DNA of 64,000 bases, from the NCBI RefSeq assembly GCF_023721815.1, contig NZ_JAMDLI010000008.1, positions 1,225,110 to 1,289,109 of the forward strand, given 5' to 3'. Shown in pieces: positions 52,069 through 59,485 of the stretch. The notes beneath the pieces are model-generated. The model was given only the letters and a program-made list of their open reading frames with translations, was not told the origin of the DNA and did no database searches. Every line of letters begins with the position of its first letter. Position 1 is the stretch's first letter. This DNA comes from Pleomorphomonas sp. JP5. Its GTDB lineage: Bacteria > Pseudomonadota > Alphaproteobacteria > Rhizobiales > Pleomorphomonadaceae. The translations under genes were made by a program, and so were the position numbers.

Positions 52069-52431
52069 ATGCTTGATCGGCGCAAAGAGCATCGGGGGCG
52101 TACCTATTTGGGAGGCCAGGTCGCCTTCAACAACCGCTGGTGTACCATCAATTGCCTGGTCCGAAACATGTCGGAGAGCGGAGCGAAGCTCGATTTTTCC
52201 GATCCTGTACAGGTGCCCAGCGAGCTGGACCTGCTCATTCCCCTGAAGGGCCACAGCCGCCGGGTGAAGGTGGTCTGGCGGCAGGCAAAGTCGGTGGGCG
52301 TCTCGTTCGTTGAGGAAAAGGACACCGGGACAGTCGTCTCTATCGAGGTGGCACGCCAGATACGGAAGCTGAAGGACGAACGCGACATGCTGGCTCGACG
52401 GGTCAGGGAGCTGACCGAGCCTGTAATATGA
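52069..52431 (+). CDS. PilZ domain protein, c-di-GMP receptor
   Basis: Small cytoplasmic protein of 120 residues. Both PilZ binding motifs are present: RRKEHR at residues 4-9 (RRxxxR) and NMSESG near residue 34 (D/NxSxxG). A C-terminal helix (VARQIRKLKDERDMLARRV) may be coiled coil. Start at 52069 chosen for AAGAAAGG ahead of it; a longer frame upstream adds 22 residues without a ribosome site. Overlaps the next small gene by ATGA. An HD-GYP protein (c-di-GMP hydrolase family) is encoded 5 kb downstream. Confidence 0.9.
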   Translation: MLDRRKEHRGRTYLGGQVAFNNRWCTINCLVRNMSESGAKLDFSDPVQVPSELDLLIPLKGHSRRVKVVWRQAKSVGVSFVEEKDTGTVVSIEVARQIRKLKDERDMLARRVRELTEPVI

Positions 52432-52610
52432 TCAGGTGGCTTCTGACGCTCGTCGTGAACCGGCTCATTCTGATGGCAGTCTTCCTGTTCGCCTTGAACG
52501 CGTTCTCACAAGATTCCAGCGCCATGAACGGCGGGAACACGCAAACGCTTCTGCAAGCCCTGTCCAACCTGCCGGACGCATTGAAGACCCTGAGCGGTTC
52601 ATTCCGCTGA
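52428..52610 (+). CDS. Small membrane or secreted protein coupled to PilZ gene
   Basis: A 60-codon frame whose ATG overlaps the PilZ stop (ATGA, 52428-52431). The product begins MIRWLLTLVVNRLILMAVF, a hydrophobic segment that could be a signal or a membrane anchor, followed by a polar tail with LLQALSNLPDALKTL. No family recognised. The overlap suggests translational coupling and a joint function with the c-di-GMP receptor. Confidence 0.6.
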   Translation: MIRWLLTLVVNRLILMAVFLFALNAFSQDSSAMNGGNTQTLLQALSNLPDALKTLSGSFR

Positions 52611-52674
52611 GACAATAGCGTCCCCGGCACGGCGGTTTGAGCCGCGGGATGGCTGCGGAGCGCTCAAGTACGAC

Positions 52675-53304
52675 CTATTCGTTGAAGTGGCGGATAGCGT
52701 ATTTCCGAAGGTCCCTGACGCTCAGCGAAAGATCCAGCTTCTCGCTGATGCGGGCGTAATAGGTCTCGACAGTTCGCACACTGATACCGAGCGTTGCCGC
52801 GATGCCGATATTGCTTTCCCCCTGCCCCATCAGAGACAGGACCTGCCGCTCACGTTCGCTTAGCTCCTTGCCTTGCGTGGTACCGTCGGCCTCGCACAGC
52901 GCGCCGGCAGCCCGAACCGAAAGATAGGACTCGCCTCGGCGAACATGATCCACCGCGTCAAGAAGACAGGCCGGGTCATCGCGTTTGGTAACGTATCCGA
53001 GGACCCCATACTGGAGAGAACGCCGGATTGTCCGAGCGTCCTCAAACATCGAGTAGACAATCACGCGCGCGCCCCGACCAGTGAGATCGGGGACGAGATC
53101 CAGCCCATCCCCGCGCTCAAGCGAAAGGTCGATAATGGCGAGGTCGATCTCGGTCTCTCCGGCTATCGCACGCGCCCCCTCGATCGTCGACGTTTGCAGA
53201 GGGGGCTCAAGCCCACTCGAGACCAGAAGGGCGGCGAGCCCCTGCAATACGGCGGGATGATCATCGACCAAGAGAACCACACAGGCGAGGGACGCTGCCT
53301 TCAC
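52675..53304 (-). CDS. NarL/LuxR-type response regulator
   Basis: Response regulator of 209 residues. Receiver domain about 8-125 with phosphoacceptor Asp in LAIIDLSLERGDG, Thr/Ser position VIVYSMF, Lys in VTKRDDP. LuxR-type helix-turn-helix at the C-terminus (LSERERQVLSLMGQGESN, GISVRTVETYYARI). Its start overlaps the kinase stop (ATGA, 53301-53304), so the pair is co-expressed on the minus strand. Target genes are not evident here. Confidence 0.93.
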   Translation of the reverse strand: MKAASLACVVLLVDDHPAVLQGLAALLVSSGLEPPLQTSTIEGARAIAGETEIDLAIIDLSLERGDGLDLVPDLTGRGARVIVYSMFEDARTIRRSLQYGVLGYVTKRDDPACLLDAVDHVRRGESYLSVRAAGALCEADGTTQGKELSERERQVLSLMGQGESNIGIAATLGISVRTVETYYARISEKLDLSLSVRDLRKYAIRHFNE

Positions 53305-55415
53305 GATGCAACCTCCGAACAGGTTCTATTCTCGCACGGGGCGCAACATCTGACGACTGTTCCGCCACCGGGCGACCCCTCGATCGAGAACTCCGCCCCG
53401 ATGGCACTGGCCCGATGCCGCATGATCCGAAGCCCCAGGCCGCCAAGAGCAAGACCTGATGAACCCGGTCCGCACGTACGGTCTATCCTGTTGTTTTCAC
53501 GTGCCTCCGGATGCGATCCCGGCGCCCGTCTTTGCCGAAGCTGCCGAGCCCCGTCAGGAGTGGCATCGGTCAGTAGGCCCGCACCATCATCCTTGACCTC
53601 GAGCCTCGTCGCCCCATCCTCGCAAACCAGTGAAACGTCGATGCGCGTCGCGCCGGCGTGCCGGACCGCGTTGGCAAGCGCTTCCTGCGCGATCCGCTGC
53701 AAAACACCGAGGTTCTCTCCCGCGCAGCTCGCGCAAGGCCAGTTCTGGGTGAGGTTGATCTCTATGCCGCTCGTCCGTCTCGCGCTTTCCACAAGTTCGC
53801 CGATTGTCGGGCCAGTGAGAGCGGTGTCGTGCTCGACCGGCCACATCCCGCGCGACAGGGCATAGGCATCCTCCGCCGCCTCCGACAGAACTCGTCCGAG
53901 TTCGATCATTGGCGGAGTGTCCTTCACGGCGGCAACCCCGGACAACATCGAGTATCTCAGACGCGCCGCGGTGAGTTGCTGGCAAAGGCCGTCGTGAATC
54001 TGGTAGCTGACGCGGCGACGCTCCTCCTCACTGACCCGCACGACCTCCGCTTCGAGGTCGCGGCGTCGCTTCATTTCCGCCTTGAGCGCATCCAGATTGT
54101 TGTGAAGGTCTTCCGATAAACGCTCCGCCATCTGAAAGCTTTGGACATGGCGCATGGCCAACGCCGAGGACTGAAAGAGGACGAGCGCGAACAGACCATA
54201 GAGGATCATGTACTCGCCCTCGACGATGTCGGCATGAACGAGTACGTCGTGAATACTGGTGGAGGCCAGCAAGACCGCGCCGGAAAACAGAAGAATCGCG
54301 CCCGGTCTACGCCTCATGACACAGACGGACAACCGAACCAGATAATAGGCGGTGAACGCCAAGCCAGCCAGCATCAGCAGCACGACCAGCCATGATCGCC
54401 AGATCGGTGGCAGCGCGAGTTCGGACAGCAGGAACACAACGGCACGCAGGTCGGAGACCACTTGCAGGCGTCTGGATATGTCTGACGGAAAGAGGCCCCG
54501 GTAGAAGCGATAGATGATCGCGCCGGAAAGAGCATAGCAGACAAGGGCAAACTCATCGAGCGCTGCGGGGCTGATCCACCCGGGAACGACGGCGCGCGAA
54601 AGCCAGTAGGTCGAGTTCGAGTTGGCCGCATATCCGAAGATCAGAAGACAGTACGTTCCGAAGTAAAGGAAGGAAACCTCCCTGGGACGCAGGAAGTGGA
54701 TCAACAGGTGATATGTACCCGCGACGAGCAGGACGCCGCAGAAGAAGGCCGAGAAGATCCATACCCGGTCACGAGCGGTCTGGAGGACGCCCGACTTGGC
54801 AAGCAAAATCGGGTCGCCGACCCCGCCTTGGCGAAATCCATGGTTGGATACTTGCAGAACCAGATCAACCGGCCGCCCGGTCATCTCGATGGGGGCAAGG
54901 ACGAGCGACCTGTCGGCCAGCTCCGTGGCTGCATCCAGTCCCGGCCTGCCGCTTTCTGCCACGAGGGTTCCGTTGGCCCACAGCCGATAGGCAAGACGCA
55001 GATCGAACAGGCGAAGCGTCAGCGCCCTCTTGCCGCCCGGCGGGTCGAGGCGGAGGCGAAAGGTGGCCGCCCCGGCCGCCCCCGCGACTGCATCTCCGAA
55101 ACGATGCCCGCTCCAGGAGCCCGGGAATCGAAGCGCCCCGGTCGGCTTCGGCGCGTCCTGGCGCTGAAGATCCTCAGGCGTGAGCAGATGCCCCCAGAAA
55201 ACCTGCCAGGGGCCGCTCAGGGCAAAGACTTGACCACTGTCGAGGAGCTCTTCGGGAACCGTAGCAACACCGTCCCGAGCGTCGAGTTCGGCGATGGTTC
55301 GATTGTCGGTTGCGCTGAATATTACCCAGAGGATGGCACAGAATAGGAGAACAACGCAGGCAAGTGCGGCCTCGAGCCCCTTTGCGCCTTGCCCCAGGTT
55401 CGCCTCATCTTTCAT
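53301..55415 (-). CDS. 7TMR-DISM sensor histidine kinase
   Basis: Sensor of 704 residues. One helix near residue 20, a periplasmic jelly-roll domain of the 7TMR-DISM extracellular type (about 40-200), seven helices (about 205-400), coiled coil, then a HisKA_3 domain with the phosphoacceptor His in [16 protein letters not shown] and an HATPase with NAVRHAG, DDGAG and GLGLRIM. Between the last two boxes there is an Arg-rich insert of about 35 residues, unusual for this family. ATG 55415 is preferred over a TTG ten codons upstream. The jelly-roll domain suggests carbohydrate sensing. Confidence 0.9.
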   Translation of the reverse strand: MKDEANLGQGAKGLEAALACVVLLFCAILWVIFSATDNRTIAELDARDGVATVPEELLDSGQVFALSGPWQVFWGHLLTPEDLQRQDAPKPTGALRFPGSWSGHRFGDAVAGAAGAATFRLRLDPPGGKRALTLRLFDLRLAYRLWANGTLVAESGRPGLDAATELADRSLVLAPIEMTGRPVDLVLQVSNHGFRQGGVGDPILLAKSGVLQTARDRVWIFSAFFCGVLLVAGTYHLLIHFLRPREVSFLYFGTYCLLIFGYAANSNSTYWLSRAVVPGWISPAALDEFALVCYALSGAIIYRFYRGLFPSDISRRLQVVSDLRAVVFLLSELALPPIWRSWLVVLLMLAGLAFTAYYLVRLSVCVMRRRPGAILLFSGAVLLASTSIHDVLVHADIVEGEYMILYGLFALVLFQSSALAMRHVQSFQMAERLSEDLHNNLDALKAEMKRRRDLEAEVVRVSEEERRRVSYQIHDGLCQQLTAARLRYSMLSGVAAVKDTPPMIELGRVLSEAAEDAYALSRGMWPVEHDTALTGPTIGELVESARRTSGIEINLTQNWPCASCAGENLGVLQRIAQEALANAVRHAGATRIDVSLVCEDGATRLEVKDDGAGLLTDATPDGARQLRQRRAPGSHPEARENNRIDRTCGPGSSGLALGGLGLRIMRHRASAIGAEFSIEGSPGGGTVVRCCAPCENRTCSEVAS

Positions 55416-55667
55416 GCCGACCGCCTCGCCACCACCGTCCAGCAATAGGACGAGCCCCGGCGGGCAACAAGAGCCGATAACCAGAATAGCTTAAATATTT
55501 CATTGCGTTGTCCGCCAATTCCCGGACAGACAACGTCGCGCCCATTGTCCTAGGTGTCGTCCGCGACGCGTCGATGGGATTGCCGCCATCGAGAAGGCGC
55601 TGGCTTGGGGCTGCCTCACGGAAGGCTTCGAAGGTTCTCGCCAGTGCTGTCCAAACTGGAGAAGAAC

Positions 55668-55949
55668 ATGAAGACCATTATGATCACGGTCGCTTCGTTG
55701 GCGTGCCTGACGGCCCTTCCAACCATCGCGTGTGCGGGTCAGAAAGTGGACATGGCCGAGCTCACCTGCAAGGAGTTCATGGCCGATCCCGACGGCATCA
55801 TGCCGACCATTTTCTGGATTGACGGCTACCTCAGCAATGCCTCGGGTAACACTGTCATCGATCCGGACCAGATGGGCCAGAACGTTCAGGACGTTGCCAA
55901 GGAGTGCAACGGCAATCCCGACCAGAAGATTCTCGATCTCTTCAACTGA
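55668..55949 (+). CDS. HdeA/HdeB-like periplasmic acid-stress chaperone
   Basis: Small periplasmic protein of 93 residues. Signal peptide to about residue 24 (CLTALPTIACAG). The mature part has the HdeA pattern: LTCKEFMADPD, FWIDGYLS, and a second cysteine in KECNGNPD, giving the single disulfide of the family. HdeA proteins unfold at low pH and hold periplasmic clients. Ribosome site in CTGGAGAAG. A short hairpin (CGAGGCG/CGCCTCG, 55960-55975) follows the stop. Confidence 0.88.
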   Translation: MKTIMITVASLACLTALPTIACAGQKVDMAELTCKEFMADPDGIMPTIFWIDGYLSNASGNTVIDPDQMGQNVQDVAKECNGNPDQKILDLFN

Positions 55950-55959
55950 GACTGAAAGG

Positions 55960-55975
55960 CGAGGCGGGCGCCTCG
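55960..55975 (+). terminator. Hairpin after the HdeA-like gene
   Basis: CGAGGCG, GG, CGCCTCG: perfect 7-base stem starting 10 bases after the stop. No T-run. Confidence 0.4.
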
Positions 55976-55994
55976 AGGGGTACCGCCTCCCCCC

Positions 55995-56100
55995 AGAGCA
56001 CGTCCGGCGAACCCTGGTTCGCCAACATGCTCTATCTCTTTGTTTTCACGCAACTCCGGACGCAAAACCGGCTCCCACTCTTGTGGGAGTTGCTCCAGAG
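55995..56100. repeat. Intergenic palindromic repeat, copy 2
   Basis: Matches copy 1 at 30628-30727 over about 100 bases. Here both hairpins are more perfect: GGCGAACC/GGTTCGCC at 56007-56024 and CTCCCAC/GTGGGAG at about 56072-56089. A third palindrome, GACGACC/GGTCGTC at 56106-56133, follows. Confidence 0.7.
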
Positions 56101-56174
56101 CCTTCGACGACCAAACTGAAACATTCGGTCGTCAAGCGAAGACTCCAGGCTTGTTTACAGGAGTAGCCGCTCTT

Positions 56175-56213
56175 CGATCAGGTTGAGTCAACCTGATCGG
56201 CGGATGCTCTAGC
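56175..56213. repeat. Perfect 25-base palindrome with GCTCTAG tail
   Basis: CGATCAGGTTGA at 56175-56186, central G, TCAACCTGATCG at 56188-56199, then GATGCTCTAG at about 56204-56213. The tail is the reverse complement of the CTAGAGCAT that begins repeat copy 1 at 30627, so these elements seem to share end sequences. Confidence 0.6.
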
Positions 56214-56228
56214 CCGAAAGGATCGGAT

Positions 56229-56555
56229 GTGGCCATTCGCTCGCTCTCGATATTGCCGGTCGCCTTGCTGCTCCTTGTCGGAAACGCTGCGGCGGCGGAC
56301 AGGCATGTCACCATCATCAACTCGACATCGACGACCATGAAGATGTTCTTCGCATCCAATGTCGACGCGAAAAAGTGGGAAGAGGACATTCTGGGCGACG
56401 ATGTCGTTCTGCCCGGCGATTCCATCGACATCGACATCGACGATGGAACTGGACACTGCCAATACGACTTCCGAGCCCTGTTCAACGACGGCGTCGAAAG
56501 CATCAAGCACCACGTAAATGTGTGCAAGGTTGGCAATTTCTACTTCAACGACTAG
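56229..56555 (+). CDS. Small secreted protein of unknown function
   Basis: Protein of 108 residues with a GTG start. Signal peptide to about residue 22 (LLLLVGNAAAA). The mature part is beta-rich and acidic: KKWEEDILGDD, a GDSIDIDIDD stretch and two cysteines (HCQYDF, VNVCKVGNF) likely to form a disulfide. I believe similar small secreted proteins occur in other Alphaproteobacteria, but no function is known to me. It is isolated, preceded by the repeat cluster. Confidence 0.7.
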   Translation: MAIRSLSILPVALLLLVGNAAAADRHVTIINSTSTTMKMFFASNVDAKKWEEDILGDDVVLPGDSIDIDIDDGTGHCQYDFRALFNDGVESIKHHVNVCKVGNFYFND

Positions 56556-57245
56556 GGCAGCTCCGGAAAGATGAAGCTCTGCTTGCGTCCGGAGCTAAGC
56601 CCAAACGACAGGTCGACATGTTGGCGCCCGATGCGCGTCGGACATGTTCTACGCCCTTGCCTCGAAAATGGCTGACCAGGCGGCTTGGCGCGACGAATTT
56701 CGCGCCAAGCCTCTTCCGATGCCCAGGCGCCCTCAATACGACCGCCCTCAGCAAGCGGGAGCACCCTGGCGGGTGTCCGGTCTGCACAAGCCTGCGGCAG
56801 CGGATGTCGGCCTTGCCGCGTCTCGCCATCGACCACGATTTCTTCACCTTTCCTGAACGATCTTTCGAACGGTCCGAAGCGCGTGGCTCGGCCGAGGCCG
56901 GGTTGCGCACCGCAGGCGAGATTGGCCTGACCTTCGCGGAATACTGAGCTAAAATCTCGATGTAGCACCATCCGCGACCGCGCCCCACGCTGCCAAAGAT
57001 CATCATCTCTTCGAAATGCACTTTTAGGACAAACCCTTATTTCACTCTTTTCTGGCATGACCAGTTTATGCTTTGTCTGGTCAGAAGCTATTACCCCTCG
57101 CCCGACCGGATACCAGCAAAGCCAGTCCACCAATGCCGAAGCCAGAAGCGCGTCGCGGCTTGCCTTCCCTTCTGATTGTTGCCGTTGGAGAAGCACCAGT
57201 TGTGCAGAGATGAAGTCACGACGCATCGGACAGGACCGTGATCCG
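56556..57245. other. Intergenic region with one strong hairpin
   Basis: About 690 bases without a convincing gene. It holds a perfect 11-base stem, GGCTTGGCGCG at 56682-56692 and CGCGCCAAGCC at 56701-56711, and a TGACCAG/CTGGTCA pair at 57058-57083. A long minus-strand frame crosses it but starts inside the HD-GYP gene and has no domain; I regard it as chance. Confidence 0.4.
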
Positions 57246-58334
57246 ATGCGCGCGTTGATCATTGATGACAGTAAGTCGGTTTTGTTGTGGATGGGCGCGG
57301 CCTTGACCGACGTGCCGGATCTGACTCTCGATCTGTGCGAAAGGCCTGAGGATGCCTTGGCCCTCGCCACGACACGGCAGTACGATCTTGTCGTGGTCGA
57401 CTATCTCATGCCCAACCTCACGGGCATCGAGGTGACCGAGACCCTTCGTCTGCGCCCCGAGTACCACGCCATCCCAATCGTGATGATCACTGCCGAGCGG
57501 GATAGCGAAATAAGGCTCAAGGCCCTTATTGCCGGCGTCAACGACTTCCTGAACAAGCCTTTCGACCCGATCGAGCTGCGAGCCCGGGTCACCAACCTGA
57601 TGTCGCTTAGGCGCACCCAGGTAGAGCTTGCCACCCAAGCCCATCGCCTGGAAGAAGCCGTGAGCCAGGCCACCGCCGATCTTGTGTTGCGCGAGGAGGA
57701 AATGATCTGGCGGTTGGCGCGAGCCATTGAGATGCGCGATGGCGGCACCGGCGCACACATATCGCGCGTAGCGGCAATTAGCCGGCTTATTGCGGAGGGG
57801 CTGTCGCTGGATCCGCACCTCTGCCGGATGATCTACCTCGCTGCCCCGTTGCACGACATCGGCAAGATCGGCGTCCCCGACGCGATCCTGAACAAGCCGG
57901 GACGGCTCACCACCGAGGAGATGACTGCGGTCCGCGAACACGTCAACTACGGCGCGAGGATGCTGGAGAACGGAACCTCCGACCTCATCCGGGTGGCGGC
58001 AGCCATTGTTGGCGGCCATCACGAGAAGTGGGACGGTAGCGGATATCCGCGCGGTCTGTCGGGACAAGCCATTCCTATCGAAGCGCGCATAACCGCCGTC
58101 GCCGATGTGTTCGACGCCCTGAGCTCGGCACGGCCTTACAAGGAAGCCTGGAGCCCGGAACGGGCCTACGACGAGATCGTCCGAGGTTCGGGCAATCACT
58201 TCGATCCCGAGTGCGTTCGCGTCTTCTGCGAGAAGTGGCGGGACATCGAAGAGGTGGCTCGCACGCTCCGCGACGAGGAAGAAGGGCCGGCGGCTTGGGC
58301 CAAGCAGAGCGCCCCTCTCCCTGTCGGCAAATAG
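57246..58334 (+). CDS. Response regulator with HD-GYP c-di-GMP phosphodiesterase domain
   Basis: Two-domain protein of 362 residues. Receiver domain 1-120 with phosphoacceptor Asp in LVVVDYLMPN and Lys in NKPFDP; short coiled linker; HD-GYP domain (about 160-340) with HD in LAAPLHDIGKIGVPD, HHEKWDGSGYP (GYP intact) and DVFDALSSARPYK. Such RpfG-type proteins hydrolyse c-di-GMP when phosphorylated. ATG 57246 begins the receiver fold and has AGGA ten bases upstream; a longer N-terminus is possible from 57210. Confidence 0.92.
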   Translation: MRALIIDDSKSVLLWMGAALTDVPDLTLDLCERPEDALALATTRQYDLVVVDYLMPNLTGIEVTETLRLRPEYHAIPIVMITAERDSEIRLKALIAGVNDFLNKPFDPIELRARVTNLMSLRRTQVELATQAHRLEEAVSQATADLVLREEEMIWRLARAIEMRDGGTGAHISRVAAISRLIAEGLSLDPHLCRMIYLAAPLHDIGKIGVPDAILNKPGRLTTEEMTAVREHVNYGARMLENGTSDLIRVAAAIVGGHHEKWDGSGYPRGLSGQAIPIEARITAVADVFDALSSARPYKEAWSPERAYDEIVRGSGNHFDPECVRVFCEKWRDIEEVARTLRDEEEGPAAWAKQSAPLPVGK

Positions 58335-58339
58335 GGTCA

Positions 58340-58358
58340 TCACCGGAGATACCGGTGA
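58340..58358 (+). terminator. Terminator-like hairpin after HD-GYP gene
   Basis: TCACCGG, AGATA, CCGGTGA: perfect 7-base stem starting five bases after the stop. A T-run (TTTTTATT, 58379-58386) and a second small hairpin AGGAA/TTCCT follow. Confidence 0.5.
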
Positions 58359-58492
58359 GTCTCCGTCAGACACACTGCTTTTTATTGAAAAGGAATACCC
58401 GTTCCTCTTGTGTGGAACGACGGCCCGACGGCGGTGTCAAAGCTGCCGTCTATTCGAGAACAGGACGAAAATAGGGCGCCTAGCCATAAGCT

Positions 58493-58510
58493 CAAATACG
58501 TACGTATTTG
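58493..58510. promoter_or_regulatory. Perfect 18-base palindrome
   Basis: CAAATACGTACGTATTTG. It lies in an AT-rich, gene-free stretch (58359-58802) upstream of the chemotaxis operon. Candidate binding site of an unknown dimeric regulator. Confidence 0.5.
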
Positions 58511-58724
58511 TACCTAATATGACATTTTCACTCGGATAAATCGCGAGGGCGCCAGACAACTCTCACGAGTCTGCCTTCAACCAAGGTGGCTGCTTCCAAG
58601 CGCTTTGCACGCGATTCCCGTCATTTAGCCTCGCACTAGTACTCGCAAAACGAGTCTCGTGACTCTTGAGTATTAATAACTCCCCTCGCCCTTTATTGAA
58701 TTTATCTCATGCCTTTTGAATCAA

Positions 58725-58739
58725 TTTTACAGTGTAAAA
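58725..58739. promoter_or_regulatory. Palindrome upstream of the chemotaxis operon
   Basis: TTTTACA-G-TGTAAAA, perfect, 64 bases before the first start codon of the operon at 58803. Probable operator at the operon promoter. Two small inverted repeats of GAGTC/GACTC type lie near 58641-58665. Confidence 0.5.
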
Positions 58740-58802
58740 ATGCAGTTTATAGAAATTTAGCATTTGTCTTACACAACTTTATGGCCAGCAGGAGTGGCCT
58801 CC

Positions 58803-59120
58803 ATGGAGAACTCAATCGTCATTCGGATGCACTCAAATCTATGTGTTTCTGACATAAGGACATCTTACTCTACTTTGGTCGAGGCTATGGACAAGTTCCC
58901 AAGTATCCGCCTCGCCGTACCAGCCGATGCGATAGTAGACATCAGCTTCCTTCAGATCATCGAAGCAGCAAGGCAACGAGCTGCCGAACAGGGCAAGTCC
59001 CTGTCTCTTCTTGAACCGGCCAACGGCGAGCTTCGGCGCGCGCTGGACCGGAGCGGCCTCATGACGGCCGCCACAGCTGCCGATCGTTCATTCTGGCTCC
59101 ACGAGGAGACCGCCCAGTGA
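58803..59120 (+). CDS. STAS domain protein of the chemotaxis operon
   Basis: Small protein of 105 residues with a STAS (anti-sigma factor antagonist) fold: VIRMHSNLCVSD at the start, VDISFLQIIEAARQRAAEQG in the middle with a DxS motif like the phosphorylated serine of SpoIIAA, and LRRALDRSGL. AGGAG ribosome site eight bases upstream. It overlaps cheY (GTGA at 59117-59120). STAS proteins head several alphaproteobacterial chemotaxis operons; its role in signalling is unknown. Confidence 0.85.
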   Translation: MENSIVIRMHSNLCVSDIRTSYSTLVEAMDKFPSIRLAVPADAIVDISFLQIIEAARQRAAEQGKSLSLLEPANGELRRALDRSGLMTAATAADRSFWLHEETAQ

Positions 59121-59485
59121 CCGCGAGTATTCTGACCGTCGACGACTCGGTCTCGGTGCGCATGACGACGCGTATCGCCCTGACCGGCGCCGGCTACAAG
59201 GTGACGGAGGCCGTCGACGGCCTTGATGGCCTCAACAAGGCCAAGGCGAGCCGTTTCGATCTCGTCATAACCGATCTCAACATGCCCAACATGGACGGCT
59301 TGCGCATGATCGAAGAGGTCCGGCGTCTGCCGAACCAGATCGGCGTCCCGATCCTGTTTCTCACCACCGAATCCGACGCCGCTCTCAAGGGGCGAGCCAA
59401 AGCCGCAGGGGCCACCGGTTGGCTGACCAAGCCTTTCGAGTCCGACCAGTTGGTCCGCCTCGTACAGAAGGTGTTGGCAAAATGA
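59117..59485 (+). CDS. cheY: CheY-type response regulator
   Basis: Single receiver domain of 122 residues. Acidic pair in LTVDDSVSVR, phosphoacceptor Asp in LVITDLNMPN, Thr in LFLTTESD, Lys in LTKPFESD. GTG start overlapping the STAS stop; its own stop overlaps cheA (ATGA). It should carry the signal from CheA to the motor or to another output, or act as phosphate sink. Confidence 0.92.
   Translation: MTASILTVDDSVSVRMTTRIALTGAGYKVTEAVDGLDGLNKAKASRFDLVITDLNMPNMDGLRMIEEVRRLPNQIGVPILFLTTESDAALKGRAKAAGATGWLTKPFESDQLVRLVQKVLAK

Noticed and set aside
55995..56213. CRISPR array
   Set aside because: The palindromes are not evenly spaced, differ from each other and lack spacers; no cas genes are near.
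56552..57370. 272-codon minus-strand frame between the secreted protein and HD-GYP genes
   Set aside because: It begins inside the HD-GYP gene, crosses hairpins and shows no domain, signal or ribosome site.
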